Positions 1-5,871 are shown, counted from the stretch's first letter. The stretch: 7,417 nt of DNA from JACMNW01 sp031402355 (GCA_031402355.1 JANNSG010000153.1:1-7417); one strand, 5' to 3'. Notes: generated by a model not told the origin, from the sequence alone. Made by a program: numbers and translations.

Positions 1-372
1 AACGACCGCATCGCCATGCGGGAACAGCATGTGAAACACCTTTTCCGCCCCCTCAAAACACAGATAGGCCCCGCCAAGCATCAACAATGGCGTGATCCAG
101 TCTGGCGCAAAACTGGACAGCAGCAGGGCCGCCGGCAGCAGGATGATCAGCTTGTTTTTCAGCGACCCCATAGCGATGCGCCAGATGATCGGCAATTCGC
201 GCTTCGCCTCAAATCCGTGAACGTATTTCGGGGTTACGGCGGCATCATCAATCACGACGCCCGCAGCCTTTGCCCCCGCCTTCGCCGCTGCGGCTGCAAT
301 GTCATCAACCGAGGCGGCGGCAACTTTGGCGATGGCGGCAACATCGTCTAGCAAGGCAAGTAGTCCGCTCAT
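1..372 (-). CDS. DUF808 (YedI-like) inner-membrane protein, 5' part only
   Basis: Partial gene on the minus strand: it starts at 372 and runs off the left edge, so only the first 124 codons are present (E. coli YedI is about 300 residues). The start is an ATG preceded by a good Shine-Dalgarno sequence (GGAGAG, plus-strand positions 377-382). The visible protein opens with MSGLLALLDDVAAIAK. An Ala-rich amphipathic stretch containing SVDDIAAAAAKAG follows (about residues 11-40), then the family-typical segment VTPKYVHGFEAKREL (46-60) and hydrophobic stretches at about 74-88 and 93-107. FEGAEKVFHMLFPH (106-119) is another DUF808 signature. The family is a conserved integral membrane protein of unassigned biochemical function. 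It is transcribed away from the small gene at 539, so the two probably share a divergent regulatory region. Family assignment is by remembered sequence pattern and is fairly secure. No function is claimed. Confidence 0.85.
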   Translation of the reverse strand, partial: MSGLLALLDDVAAIAKVAAASVDDIAAAAAKAGAKAAGVVIDDAAVTPKYVHGFEAKRELPIIWRIAMGSLKNKLIILLPAALLLSSFAPDWITPLLMLGGAYLCFEGAEKVFHMLFPHGDAVV

Positions 373-474
373 CGTTCTCTCCTAAGCGGCAATCGAGGTC
401 ACCGATCCGCCATTTCGTGAAAAGACATGACAAAGACGGTGGCAAATTGCAACGCGGCGCGTTAATCAGCCAAA

Positions 475-513
475 GGTTTGCGATAGCAAACCGCGTGAGA
501 CGACTGGGTTTGC
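475..513. repeat. inverted repeat with a third arm copy, candidate operator or leader structure
   Basis: GGTTTGC (475-481), loop GATA (482-485) and GCAAACC (486-492) form a perfect 7-bp inverted repeat. A further exact GGTTTGC lies at 507-513, 32 bp (about three helical turns) after the first. The middle arm could pair with either flanking arm, giving two mutually exclusive hairpins if transcribed. A shorter GCAAATTGC motif sits upstream at 442-450. The element lies between the divergent DUF808 gene and the small gene at 539. It could be a dimeric-repressor operator or an RNA element; the sequence alone does not decide. No matching known regulator motif is claimed. Confidence 0.5.
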
Positions 514-538
514 CGTAGAATGCCGCGGAGACGATGGA

Positions 539-682
539 ATGAACAATATCACGGCGCTGATCCTTGCTGTCACGATTGTTGTGGCGATCTTGCTGGACGT
601 GACAATGAACAGTGCCGATGCAATCACGTTTTTGCTGCGAAAGCTGGTCGATATGGTCGACTATGTGGCATTCTGGCGCTGA
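539..682 (+). CDS. 47-residue single-span membrane protein upstream of gap
   Basis: Small gene, 48 codons including TGA. The ATG at 539 has a GGAG Shine-Dalgarno at 527-530 with 8-nt spacing. The ATG at 534 is not usable because it meets a stop in two codons. The product begins MNNITALILAVTIVVAILLD, with one strongly hydrophobic helix at about residues 4-21. After it comes a short region containing Asp, Asn and Ser, then an amphipathic C-terminal part with a few charged residues (RKLVDMVDYVAFWR, 34-47). It is probably an inner-membrane microprotein. It sits 118 bp upstream of gap in the same direction, so it may be co-transcribed with gap, although a separate promoter candidate lies between them. 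I recognise no family and assign no function. Support comes from the ribosome binding site, coherent membrane-protein composition, and lack of any competing gene on either strand. Confidence 0.65.
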   Translation: MNNITALILAVTIVVAILLDVTMNSADAITFLLRKLVDMVDYVAFWR

Positions 683-711
683 CCGGGCAGGTTTTGGGTT
701 GAATTTGCCGT

Positions 712-740
712 TTGACTGGTGACCTTAGCTTGAAAATCAT
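712..740 (+). promoter_or_regulatory. candidate sigma-70-type promoter for gap
   Basis: TTGACT at 712-717 is followed after 17 bp by AATCAT (735-740), four of six matches to the -10 consensus with a five-of-six -35. It would give a leader of roughly 50 nt before the gap start at 801. It lies just after the stop of the small upstream gene, so gap could be expressed independently of it. This is a pattern match only. Confidence 0.35.
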
Positions 741-800
741 CGCCGGATTCGGCCGCTGACCATTGTGCCCGTCAAAGGGCTGGAAAAAAGGAACATGAGC

Positions 801-1802
801 ATGACTGTCAAAGTGGCCATCAACGGCTTTGGCCGTATTGGGCGTAACGTCTTGCGTGCCATCATTGAATCGGGGCGCACCGACATCGAGGTCGTGGCGA
901 TCAATGATCTGGGTCCAGTGGAAACCAACGCGCATCTGCTGCGTTTTGATTCTGTTCATGGCCGCTTTCCAGGCGTGGTCAAGACCACTGCCACCACGAT
1001 TGATGCCGGTCGCGGCCCGATTGAGGTATCGGCGATCAGAAACCCGGCGGATCTGCCTTGGAAGCATGTCGATATTGTTCTGGAATGTACAGGTATCTTC
1101 ACCGACAAGGACAAGGCCGTCGTGCATCTGGAGAATGGGGCCAGCCGGGTTCTGGTCTCGGCGCCCTCAGTGGGGGCGGACAAGACGATTGTCTTTGGCG
1201 TCAATGACAAAACCTTGACGGCGCAGGATCTGATCGTATCGAATGCATCATGCACGACAAACTGCCTGTCACCCGTGGCACAGGTCCTGCACCAGACCGT
1301 CGGCATTACGCGCGGGTTCATGACCACGATCCACAGCTATACCGGGGATCAGCCGACCCTCGATACCATGCACAAGGATCTGTACCGCGGGCGGGCGGCA
1401 GCGCTGTCGATGATCCCGACATCGACAGGGGCCGCAAAGGCAGTGGGTCTTGTGCTGCCGGAATTGAAGGGCAAGCTGGACGGTGTTGCGATCCGGGTGC
1501 CGACGCCCAATGTATCGGTCGTCGATCTGGTGTTCGAAGCAAGCCGGGCGACTTCGGTCGAAGAAATCAACGAAGCGATCCGGACGGCAGCGAACGGCAG
1601 GTTGAAAGGCATCCTTGGTTTCACCGATCAACCCAATGTCAGCGCTGATTTCAACCATGATCCACATTCAAGCATTTTCCATATGGATCAGACCAAGGTC
1701 ATGGAAGGTACAATGGTGCGGATCCTGTCGTGGTATGACAACGAATGGGGCTTCTCAAATCGCATGGCTGATACGGCTGTCGCGATGGGCAGGCTGATCT
1801 GA
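801..1802 (+). CDS. gap: type I glyceraldehyde-3-phosphate dehydrogenase
   Basis: Encodes a 333-residue phosphorylating GAPDH (glyceraldehyde 3-phosphate + Pi + NAD(P)+ to 1,3-bisphosphoglycerate), a cytosolic homotetramer in the family; the length is normal. The Rossmann start VAINGFGRIGRN (5-16) and cofactor-site Asp36-Leu37 are present. The catalytic motif SNASCTTNC has Cys151, and His178 lies in TTIHSYTGDQ. Near the C-terminus, SWYDNEWGFSNRM is the family signature. The start ATG 801 is preferred: the purine-rich AAGGA-type site at 788-792 is 8 nt upstream, and the protein then begins MTVKVAING as in relatives. In-frame starts at 765 (GTG) and 795 are less likely. The loop that is Leu-Pro in classic NAD-specific enzymes reads Thr189-Met190, so cofactor preference is open. 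It ends at an intrinsic terminator, suggesting gap is last in its transcript. The flux direction (glycolytic or gluconeogenic) cannot be told from sequence. Confidence 0.97.
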   Translation: MTVKVAINGFGRIGRNVLRAIIESGRTDIEVVAINDLGPVETNAHLLRFDSVHGRFPGVVKTTATTIDAGRGPIEVSAIRNPADLPWKHVDIVLECTGIFTDKDKAVVHLENGASRVLVSAPSVGADKTIVFGVNDKTLTAQDLIVSNASCTTNCLSPVAQVLHQTVGITRGFMTTIHSYTGDQPTLDTMHKDLYRGRAAALSMIPTSTGAAKAVGLVLPELKGKLDGVAIRVPTPNVSVVDLVFEASRATSVEEINEAIRTAANGRLKGILGFTDQPNVSADFNHDPHSSIFHMDQTKVMEGTMVRILSWYDNEWGFSNRMADTAVAMGRLI

Positions 1803-1822
1803 TTACTGTTGATATTCAACGC

Positions 1823-1850
1823 AAATGGCGCGTCTCCGCGCCATTTTTCT
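1823..1850 (+). terminator. intrinsic terminator of gap
   Basis: A perfect 9-bp stem pairs AAATGGCGC (1823-1831) with GCGCCATTT (1838-1846) around a 6-nt loop GTCTCC. The 3' arm runs into a T-rich tract (TTTTTCT, 1844-1850). It begins 20 nt after the gap stop, the expected position for a rho-independent terminator on the plus strand. Confidence 0.85.
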
Positions 1851-1861
1851 TATGATAAGCC

Positions 1862-1876
1862 ATGCGTCAAACGCAT
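1862..1876. repeat. short perfect inverted repeat
   Basis: ATGCGT (1862-1867) and ACGCAT (1871-1876) flank the trinucleotide CAA. This gives a compact dyad between the gap terminator and the DUF1127 gene. It lies upstream of the candidate promoter at 1899-1927, a position suited to an activator or repressor site. A chance origin cannot be excluded. Confidence 0.35.
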
Positions 1877-1898
1877 AGCCGCACCGCAGCATTGGTCG

Positions 1899-1927
1899 TT
1901 GTGGCGGTGGGCGGCAGTTCCTAAATT
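1899..1927 (+). promoter_or_regulatory. candidate promoter for the DUF1127 gene
   Basis: TTGTGG (1899-1904) and TAAATT (1922-1927) are separated by 17 bp, resembling -35 and -10 hexamers. It would yield a leader of about 47 nt before the start at 1982. The gap terminator just upstream means this gene needs its own promoter, which raises the prior. The match itself is modest. Confidence 0.3.
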
Positions 1928-1981
1928 CATTCCAAGCGAGAAGAACAAGCAAACACTCGCGAATGAAAAAGGAAATGTAGA

Positions 1982-2152
1982 ATGACCAATGTATTCGTAA
2001 TGTTGAAAGACGCCGCTCGTAACTACGTGCAATATCGCGCAACCCGTGACGAGATTGCCAATATGCCGCTGGATGTGGCTTTGGACCTTGGGATTTACCG
2101 GGGTGACGCCGAACGTATTGCCCGCGAAGCGGTTTACGGCAAGGCTGCGTAA
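1982..2152 (+). CDS. DUF1127 small basic protein
   Basis: A 56-residue protein starting at ATG 1982, with the purine-rich site AAGGAA (1969-1974) 7-8 nt upstream, and ending at TAA 2150-2152. The C-terminal half carries the DUF1127 (YjiS-like) pattern: an Arg-rich helix (YRATRDEIANMPLDVALDLGI, about 18-38), then the family-typical YRGDAERIAREAVYGKAA. DUF1127 proteins are common small proteins of alphaproteobacteria. Some have been linked to RNA turnover, small-RNA function or stress and phosphate responses, but no role can be deduced here. The gene stands alone between the gap terminator and the convergent coaD gene, with only 27 bp to the coaD stop. The Arg-rich motif is somewhat degenerate compared with the commonest LRRxRRxRxTRRxL form, so it may be a divergent member. 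Confidence 0.8.
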   Translation: MTNVFVMLKDAARNYVQYRATRDEIANMPLDVALDLGIYRGDAERIAREAVYGKAA

Positions 2153-2179
2153 CGCGCTTTTTACCCGAAACGTTTGCGA

Positions 2180-2704
2180 CTATCCGGGGGGCCGCTTGGC
2201 CCCCTTTGCATATTCGCGGTAGCGGGCCCGCAAGGCCTGATCGACCGGCGGGGTTACAAACTTTGATACATCCCCCCCGAGACGCGCAATTTCCTTGACC
2301 AGTTTGGACGCGATGGCCTGACGACGGGCATCTGCCATCATGAAGACCGTCTCGATTGACGCATCAAGGGCGCGGTTCATACCGACCATCTGAAATTCAT
2401 ACTCAAAATCGGCAACGGCGCGCAAGCCTCGCACTATGATGGTGGCCCCTACGTCGCGGGCACAGTCTATCAACAGATTTTCAAACGGATGTACGACGAT
2501 TTCGCCGCCGGTCTTGGCGATGATCGCGGCGCATTCCGCTTCGACCATCGTCACGCGTTCTTCAAGCGTGAACAGCGGTCCCTTGTCGCGGTTGATGGCG
2601 ACACCGATCACCAGGCGGTCTACCAGAGCCATGGCGCGCTGGATGATATCTACATGCCCCAATGTCACCGGGTCAAAGGTGCCAGGATAAAGACCGATGC
2701 GCAT
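2180..2704 (-). CDS. coaD: phosphopantetheine adenylyltransferase (PPAT)
   Basis: Catalyses 4'-phosphopantetheine + ATP to dephospho-CoA + PPi, the penultimate step of CoA synthesis; cytosolic, a hexamer in studied relatives. The 174-residue protein starts MRIGLYPGTFDPVTLGHVDI. It shows the nucleotidyltransferase motif GTFDPxTxGH (Thr9, His17), then VRGLR (91-95) and FEYEFQMVGMNR (100-111), and the late motif IASKLVKEIA (131-140). ATG 2704 is chosen because the conserved core begins immediately there and a G-run (GGGGGG) lies just upstream. The in-frame ATG at 2734 would add ten non-conserved residues. The late motif reads Ala-Ser-Lys where many PPATs have Ser-Ser-Ser/Thr, probably a clade variant. 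The C-terminus is about ten residues longer than usual, with a basic, Pro-rich tail (KGAKRPPG). It is the last gene of a same-strand series behind a CBS protein, with a 74-bp gap, so co-transcription is possible but unproven. Confidence 0.95.
   Translation of the reverse strand: MRIGLYPGTFDPVTLGHVDIIQRAMALVDRLVIGVAINRDKGPLFTLEERVTMVEAECAAIIAKTGGEIVVHPFENLLIDCARDVGATIIVRGLRAVADFEYEFQMVGMNRALDASIETVFMMADARRQAIASKLVKEIARLGGDVSKFVTPPVDQALRARYREYAKGAKRPPG
2187..2207 (+). terminator. candidate plus-strand terminator inside the 3' end of coaD
   Basis: A 7-bp all-GC stem pairs GGGGGCC (2187-2193) with GGCCCCC (2198-2204) around GCTT, followed by TTT (2205-2207). It lies 35 nt past the DUF1127 stop and would end that transcript within the coding region of the convergent coaD. 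The U-tract is short, so termination may be inefficient. On the opposite strand there is no T-run after the stem, so it would not terminate coaD. Confidence 0.4.
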
Positions 2705-2778
2705 GAAGCCCCCCAAAGCAGATCTAGCCTTCACGCAACATTATTGCGCGCGCTGACGCAAGACCCAAAAGAGACGGA

Positions 2779-3213
2779 TCAGAACCCCTTGATCATGCCC
2801 TCAAGAGCGTCTTTATCTGCCGAAAGCTCCATCAGCCTTGCCTTGACGACGTCACCAATCGAGATAAGCCCGACCATTTGATCGCCATCCATCACCGGCA
2901 TATGGCGAAACCGGCCGTCGGTCATTTTCTGAAGCACATCGTCGGTACGGTCGTGGCGCGTGCAGGACACGATCTTTGCGGTCATGATACTGTCAACGGT
3001 GTCGGCCAGACAAATTGCGCCGCGACGGCCCAATTCGCGCACCACATCGCGTTCGGACAAGATGCCTGCCACGCGGCGGCCATCGGGTGAAACGATCAGC
3101 GCCCCGATGCGGCGCGATGACAGCGTTTCAGCGGCTTTGCCGACGGTCGTGCCCGGGGGCACCGTAATCACCCCGTCATCGGATTTGGATTTCAGGATCT
3201 GGCTGACAAGCAT
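2779..3213 (-). CDS. two-CBS-domain protein
   Basis: A 144-residue soluble protein made of a tandem CBS (Bateman) pair and little else. CBS1 covers about residues 8-62, with VPPGTTVGKAAETL and GILSERDVVRE. CBS2 covers about 74-130, with IMTAKIVSC, then RFRHMPVMDGDQMVGLISIGDVVKARL. Such pairs generally bind adenosine nucleotides (AMP, ATP, NAD or similar) and act as energy or ligand sensors, but ligand and partner cannot be read from sequence. The start ATG 3213 has a strong GGAGG Shine-Dalgarno just upstream. The gene lies 48 bp after the LysR-type gene and 74 bp before coaD on the same strand, so a three-gene transcript is plausible. The final residues (SADKDALEGMIKGF) form a short charged helix after CBS2. 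Confidence 0.92.
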   Translation of the reverse strand: MLVSQILKSKSDDGVITVPPGTTVGKAAETLSSRRIGALIVSPDGRRVAGILSERDVVRELGRRGAICLADTVDSIMTAKIVSCTRHDRTDDVLQKMTDGRFRHMPVMDGDQMVGLISIGDVVKARLMELSADKDALEGMIKGF

Positions 3214-3261
3214 GGTGGCCTCCCTCTTTTACATTGACGGTCTGCCGCGATGGGCTTTCTG

Positions 3262-4149
3262 TCAAGACAAAGCTTCAAGTCGTTGAACTTCCCTGCGGAT
3301 GCCCTCGGCAAGACGGCTGGCAAAGCGGTTAAGGCGGCCTGAGCGGGCATCATCTGCATGGCGGATTAGCCAGAAAGCGCGGCTCAGGTGAACTGACTTT
3401 GGCAGTACCTTGATCAGCTCTGGCGCCGATGGCAAAGCAAAATCATGCACCACGCCAACCCCTGCCCCATGGCGCAGCCAGTTGAGCTGCACCGATACCG
3501 AATTTGACGCCAGTGGCACCGCCCCTGCCCCGATCTGGGACAAATAGTCCAGTTCCTTGTCAAAGATCATGTCAGGGATATAGCCGACCAGACGGTGCGC
3601 CCCAAGATCGGACAGAGTGGCAATTGGGGGGTGGCCGTCCAGATAGTGACGACTGGCGGCGAGGTGCAGTTGATATTCAGTCAGTTTCTGAACGGTCAGG
3701 CGACCCGCCTCGGGGCGCGATACCGCAATAGCAAGATCAGCCTCGCGCTTTGACAGGTTGAAGACGCGCGGCAGAGCCACGATCTGCACCTCCAGCCCCG
3801 GGTTTTCGTCACAGATTGCAGTAAGCACTTGTGGCAACAGGTAATTGGCGCAACCATCTGGCGCACCAATTCTGATCTGCCCGGTTAGACCTTCCGGCCC
3901 CGTCAGCGTCTCGCGTGCGCCCATCATGGCCGATTCTGCGCGTTCTGCGTGCAAGATCAGCCCGGTCCCCTGATCGGTCAGCGTATAGCCCTGCGGTGTT
4001 TTCATGAACAGTCTGGCACTGACGGCGTCTTCAAGCCGGGCGATCCTGCGACCGACTGTTGCCGGATCCAGCTTCAGCTGTTTGCCGGCCCCCGACAGGC
4101 TTTCTGCGCGCGCAACCGCCAGAAAGATGCGAAGATCGTCCCAATCCAT
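3262..4149 (-). CDS. LysR-family transcriptional regulator, likely controls mmsA
   Basis: A 295-residue LysR-type regulator of normal length. The N-terminal winged helix-turn-helix covers about residues 3-60, with LRIFLAVARAESLSGAGKQL, then LDPATVGRRIARLEDAVSARLF and the GYTLTDQG wing. A linker helix leads to the effector-binding domain (from about residue 90, GQIRIGAPDGCANYLLPQVL, to about 285). The start ATG 4149 has AGG 8 nt upstream (4158-4160). It is transcribed divergently from mmsA with 98 bp between starts, the classic arrangement in which a LysR protein controls the neighbouring operon and often itself. A palindrome beginning at 4160 may be its binding site and lies close to its own ribosome binding site, consistent with autoregulation. 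The inducer is unknown; a valine-pathway intermediate is a reasonable guess. Co-transcription with the CBS gene downstream is possible. Confidence 0.93.
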   Translation of the reverse strand: MDWDDLRIFLAVARAESLSGAGKQLKLDPATVGRRIARLEDAVSARLFMKTPQGYTLTDQGTGLILHAERAESAMMGARETLTGPEGLTGQIRIGAPDGCANYLLPQVLTAICDENPGLEVQIVALPRVFNLSKREADLAIAVSRPEAGRLTVQKLTEYQLHLAASRHYLDGHPPIATLSDLGAHRLVGYIPDMIFDKELDYLSQIGAGAVPLASNSVSVQLNWLRHGAGVGVVHDFALPSAPELIKVLPKSVHLSRAFWLIRHADDARSGRLNRFASRLAEGIRREVQRLEALS

Positions 4150-4159
4150 TCGTCATACC

Positions 4160-4172
4160 TGCAAATTTGCAA
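4160..4172. promoter_or_regulatory. perfect palindrome, candidate LysR-type operator
   Basis: TGCAAATTTGCA (4160-4171) is a 12-bp perfect palindrome. With the next base it fits the loose T-N11-A form of LysR boxes (T4160, A4172). It sits between the divergent lysR and mmsA starts. Confidence 0.55.
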
Positions 4173-4213
4173 AACCCTTTTGAAGTATTGCCTCTGTTTG
4201 CAGCGTTTTTGCA
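4166..4213 (+). repeat. three phased TTTGCA repeats in the lysR-mmsA gap
   Basis: TTTGCA occurs at 4166-4171 (right half of the palindrome), 4197-4202 and 4208-4213. Start-to-start distances are 31, 11 and 42 bp, close to three, one and four helical turns. All copies would therefore face the same side of DNA. This pattern fits the primary recognition site plus weaker activation sites usual for LysR-type activation of the divergent gene (mmsA). Confidence 0.45.
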
Positions 4214-4247
4214 AGACTATGATGGAGGCAACCAAGGGAGAATTGCG

Positions 4248-5747
4248 ATGAAAGAGATCGGTCACTGGATCAACGGCAAAATGGTAGCAGGCACATCAGG
4301 CAAATTCGCCGATGTGTTCAACCCGGCCACTGGCGACGTGCAAGCGCGGGTGGCGTTGGCTTCGGCTGCAGAACTTGACGCGGCGGTCGCGGACGCAGCC
4401 ATTGCGCAGGTAAAATGGGGTGCCACGAACCCGCAGCGCCGGGCGCGCGTGATGATGGAGATGGTGCGCCTGCTGAACCGCGACATGCAGGCTTTGGCCG
4501 AAGCGCTGTCGTCTGAGCATGGCAAGACCATTCCCGACGCCAAGGGTGATATTCAGCGCGGGCTGGAAGTGATCGAATACTGCATCGGTGCACCGCAGAT
4601 GCTGAAGGGTGAATTTACCGACAGCGCCGGGCCGGGTATCGACATGTATTCGATGCGTCAGCCCTTGGGTGTTGCAGCAGGCATCACGCCCTTCAACTTT
4701 CCGGCGATGATACCGATGTGGAAAATGGGCCCGGCTTTGGCCTGCGGCAATGCGTTTATCCTCAAGCCGTCAGAACGCGCGCCAACGGTGCCCCTGATGC
4801 TGGCCGCCCTGATGAAAGAAGCGGGCCTGCCAGACGGTGTGCTGCAAGTCATCAACGGCGATAAAGTGTCGGTTGATGCAATCCTGGACAATCCGACCAT
4901 TGCCGGCATCGGCTTTGTCGGCTCTACCCCGATTGCGGAATACATCTATGGGCGGGGATGTTCGAACGGCAAGCGGGTGCAGTGCTTTGGCGGTGCCAAG
5001 AACCACATGATCATCATGCCGGATGCCGATCTTGATCTGGCGGCAGATGCATTGGTAGGTGCGGGCTACGGTGCCGCCGGTGAACGCTGCATGGCCATTT
5101 CGGTGGCCGTTCCGGTCGGCGAGGCGACGGCGGATGCGCTGATCGAACGCCTGATCCCGCGGATCGAGAAACTGAAGGTGGGCCCCTATACTGCTGGCAA
5201 TGACGTGGATTACGGGCCGGTTGTAACCGGTGCAGCCAAGGCCAACATCCTGCGTTTGGTGGAAAGCGGTGTTGCCGATGGTGCCAGACTGGTGGTCGAC
5301 GGACGCGGTTTCAAATTGCAGGGCTATGAGGATGGCTTTTTTGTCGGCCCGCATCTTTTTGACCACGTGACCACCGATATGGAGATCTACCGCAAAGAGA
5401 TTTTCGGACCTGTTCTCAGCACCGTGCGCGCCAAAAGCTATGAAGAGGCGCTGAAAATCGCGATGGACAATGAATATGGCAATGGCACCGCGATCTTCAC
5501 CCGCGATGGTGATACGGCCCGCGATTTTGCCAACCGGATCAACGTCGGCATGATCGGCATCAACGTGCCCATCCCGGTGCCGCTTGCCTATCACACTTTT
5601 GGCGGATGGAAAAAATCTGCCTTTGGCGATCTGAACCAGCATGGGCCGGACAGCTTCCGGTTTTACACCCGGACCAAGACCATCACCTCACGCTGGCCCA
5701 GCGGAATAAAGGAAGGCGCCAGCCTGAACTTCAAACCGATGGAGTGA
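4248..5747 (+). CDS. mmsA: methylmalonate-semialdehyde dehydrogenase (CoA-acylating)
   Basis: Converts methylmalonate semialdehyde + CoA + NAD+ to propionyl-CoA + CO2 + NADH (also malonate semialdehyde to acetyl-CoA), the final step specific to valine breakdown and part of myo-inositol breakdown. The protein is 499 residues, the usual family length. ATG 4248 is chosen because GGGAG (4236-4240) is 7 nt upstream and MKEIGHWINGK matches the family N-terminus; the open frame extends to 4059 but overlaps lysR. Visible motifs are ITPFNFPAMIPMW with Asn150, LKPSE with Lys173, the NAD loop GFVGST (222-227), nucleophile Cys281 in GERCMA, and EIFGPVL (384-390). The general-base Glu of ordinary aldehyde dehydrogenases is replaced by Asn252 in GGAKNH, the hallmark of this CoA-dependent subgroup, so it is not a hydrolytic ALDH. 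No mmsB or acyl-CoA dehydrogenase gene follows, and no clear terminator is seen before the next gene. Confidence 0.96.
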   Translation: MKEIGHWINGKMVAGTSGKFADVFNPATGDVQARVALASAAELDAAVADAAIAQVKWGATNPQRRARVMMEMVRLLNRDMQALAEALSSEHGKTIPDAKGDIQRGLEVIEYCIGAPQMLKGEFTDSAGPGIDMYSMRQPLGVAAGITPFNFPAMIPMWKMGPALACGNAFILKPSERAPTVPLMLAALMKEAGLPDGVLQVINGDKVSVDAILDNPTIAGIGFVGSTPIAEYIYGRGCSNGKRVQCFGGAKNHMIIMPDADLDLAADALVGAGYGAAGERCMAISVAVPVGEATADALIERLIPRIEKLKVGPYTAGNDVDYGPVVTGAAKANILRLVESGVADGARLVVDGRGFKLQGYEDGFFVGPHLFDHVTTDMEIYRKEIFGPVLSTVRAKSYEEALKIAMDNEYGNGTAIFTRDGDTARDFANRINVGMIGINVPIPVPLAYHTFGGWKKSAFGDLNQHGPDSFRFYTRTKTITSRWPSGIKEGASLNFKPME

Positions 5748-5844
5748 GCGAAAGATATCGGCAAGCCGAGGAGGGCGTGGATAGGTGTCCTCCCTCAATG
5801 CAGTTTCACACCCCACGCTGTGAGGCATTTCTGCACTTCAGATT

Positions 5845-5871
5845 GCGAAGCCCGCGGAAGCCCGGCTTTGC
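5845..5871 (+). repeat. hairpin-forming sequence in the nhaA leader
   Basis: GCGAAGCC (5845-5852) can pair with GGCTTTGC (5864-5871) through eight pairs including one G-U, with an 11-nt loop. The 5' arm also overlaps a direct repeat, GAAGCCCG at 5847-5854 and 5857-5864. No T-run follows, so it is not an intrinsic terminator. The rest of 5748-5963 shows no gene or convincing promoter. Confidence 0.3.

Noticed and set aside
516..521. TAGAAT as a -10 element for the gene at 539
   Set aside because: It would start transcription at or inside the ribosome binding site, and there is no -35 match at suitable spacing.
742..753. GCCG GATT CGGC dyad ahead of gap
   Set aside because: Four-bp stem only, common by chance.
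624..1127. 167-codon minus-strand open frame overlapping the small gene and gap
   Set aside because: Lies antisense to the strongly conserved gap N-terminus and resembles no family.
2734..2761. CGCAA, TTGCG and CGCAA segments that could form alternative hairpins in the coaD leader
   Set aside because: Five-base arms are short and expected by chance in GC-rich DNA; no T-run or known riboswitch feature.
4770..5642. Long open frame of 290 codons on the minus strand within mmsA
   Set aside because: Shadow of the mmsA coding frame; no Shine-Dalgarno of note and His/Arg/Gln-rich low-quality composition unlike a real protein.
5768..5795. GAGGA ... TCCTC inverted repeat with CCTCCC after mmsA, considered as an mmsA terminator or a CcsR-like small RNA with a CCUCCUCCC loop
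   Set aside because: Only about five pairs, no T-run, and the CCTCCC is not in a hairpin loop or repeated as in the Rhodobacter CcsR RNAs.
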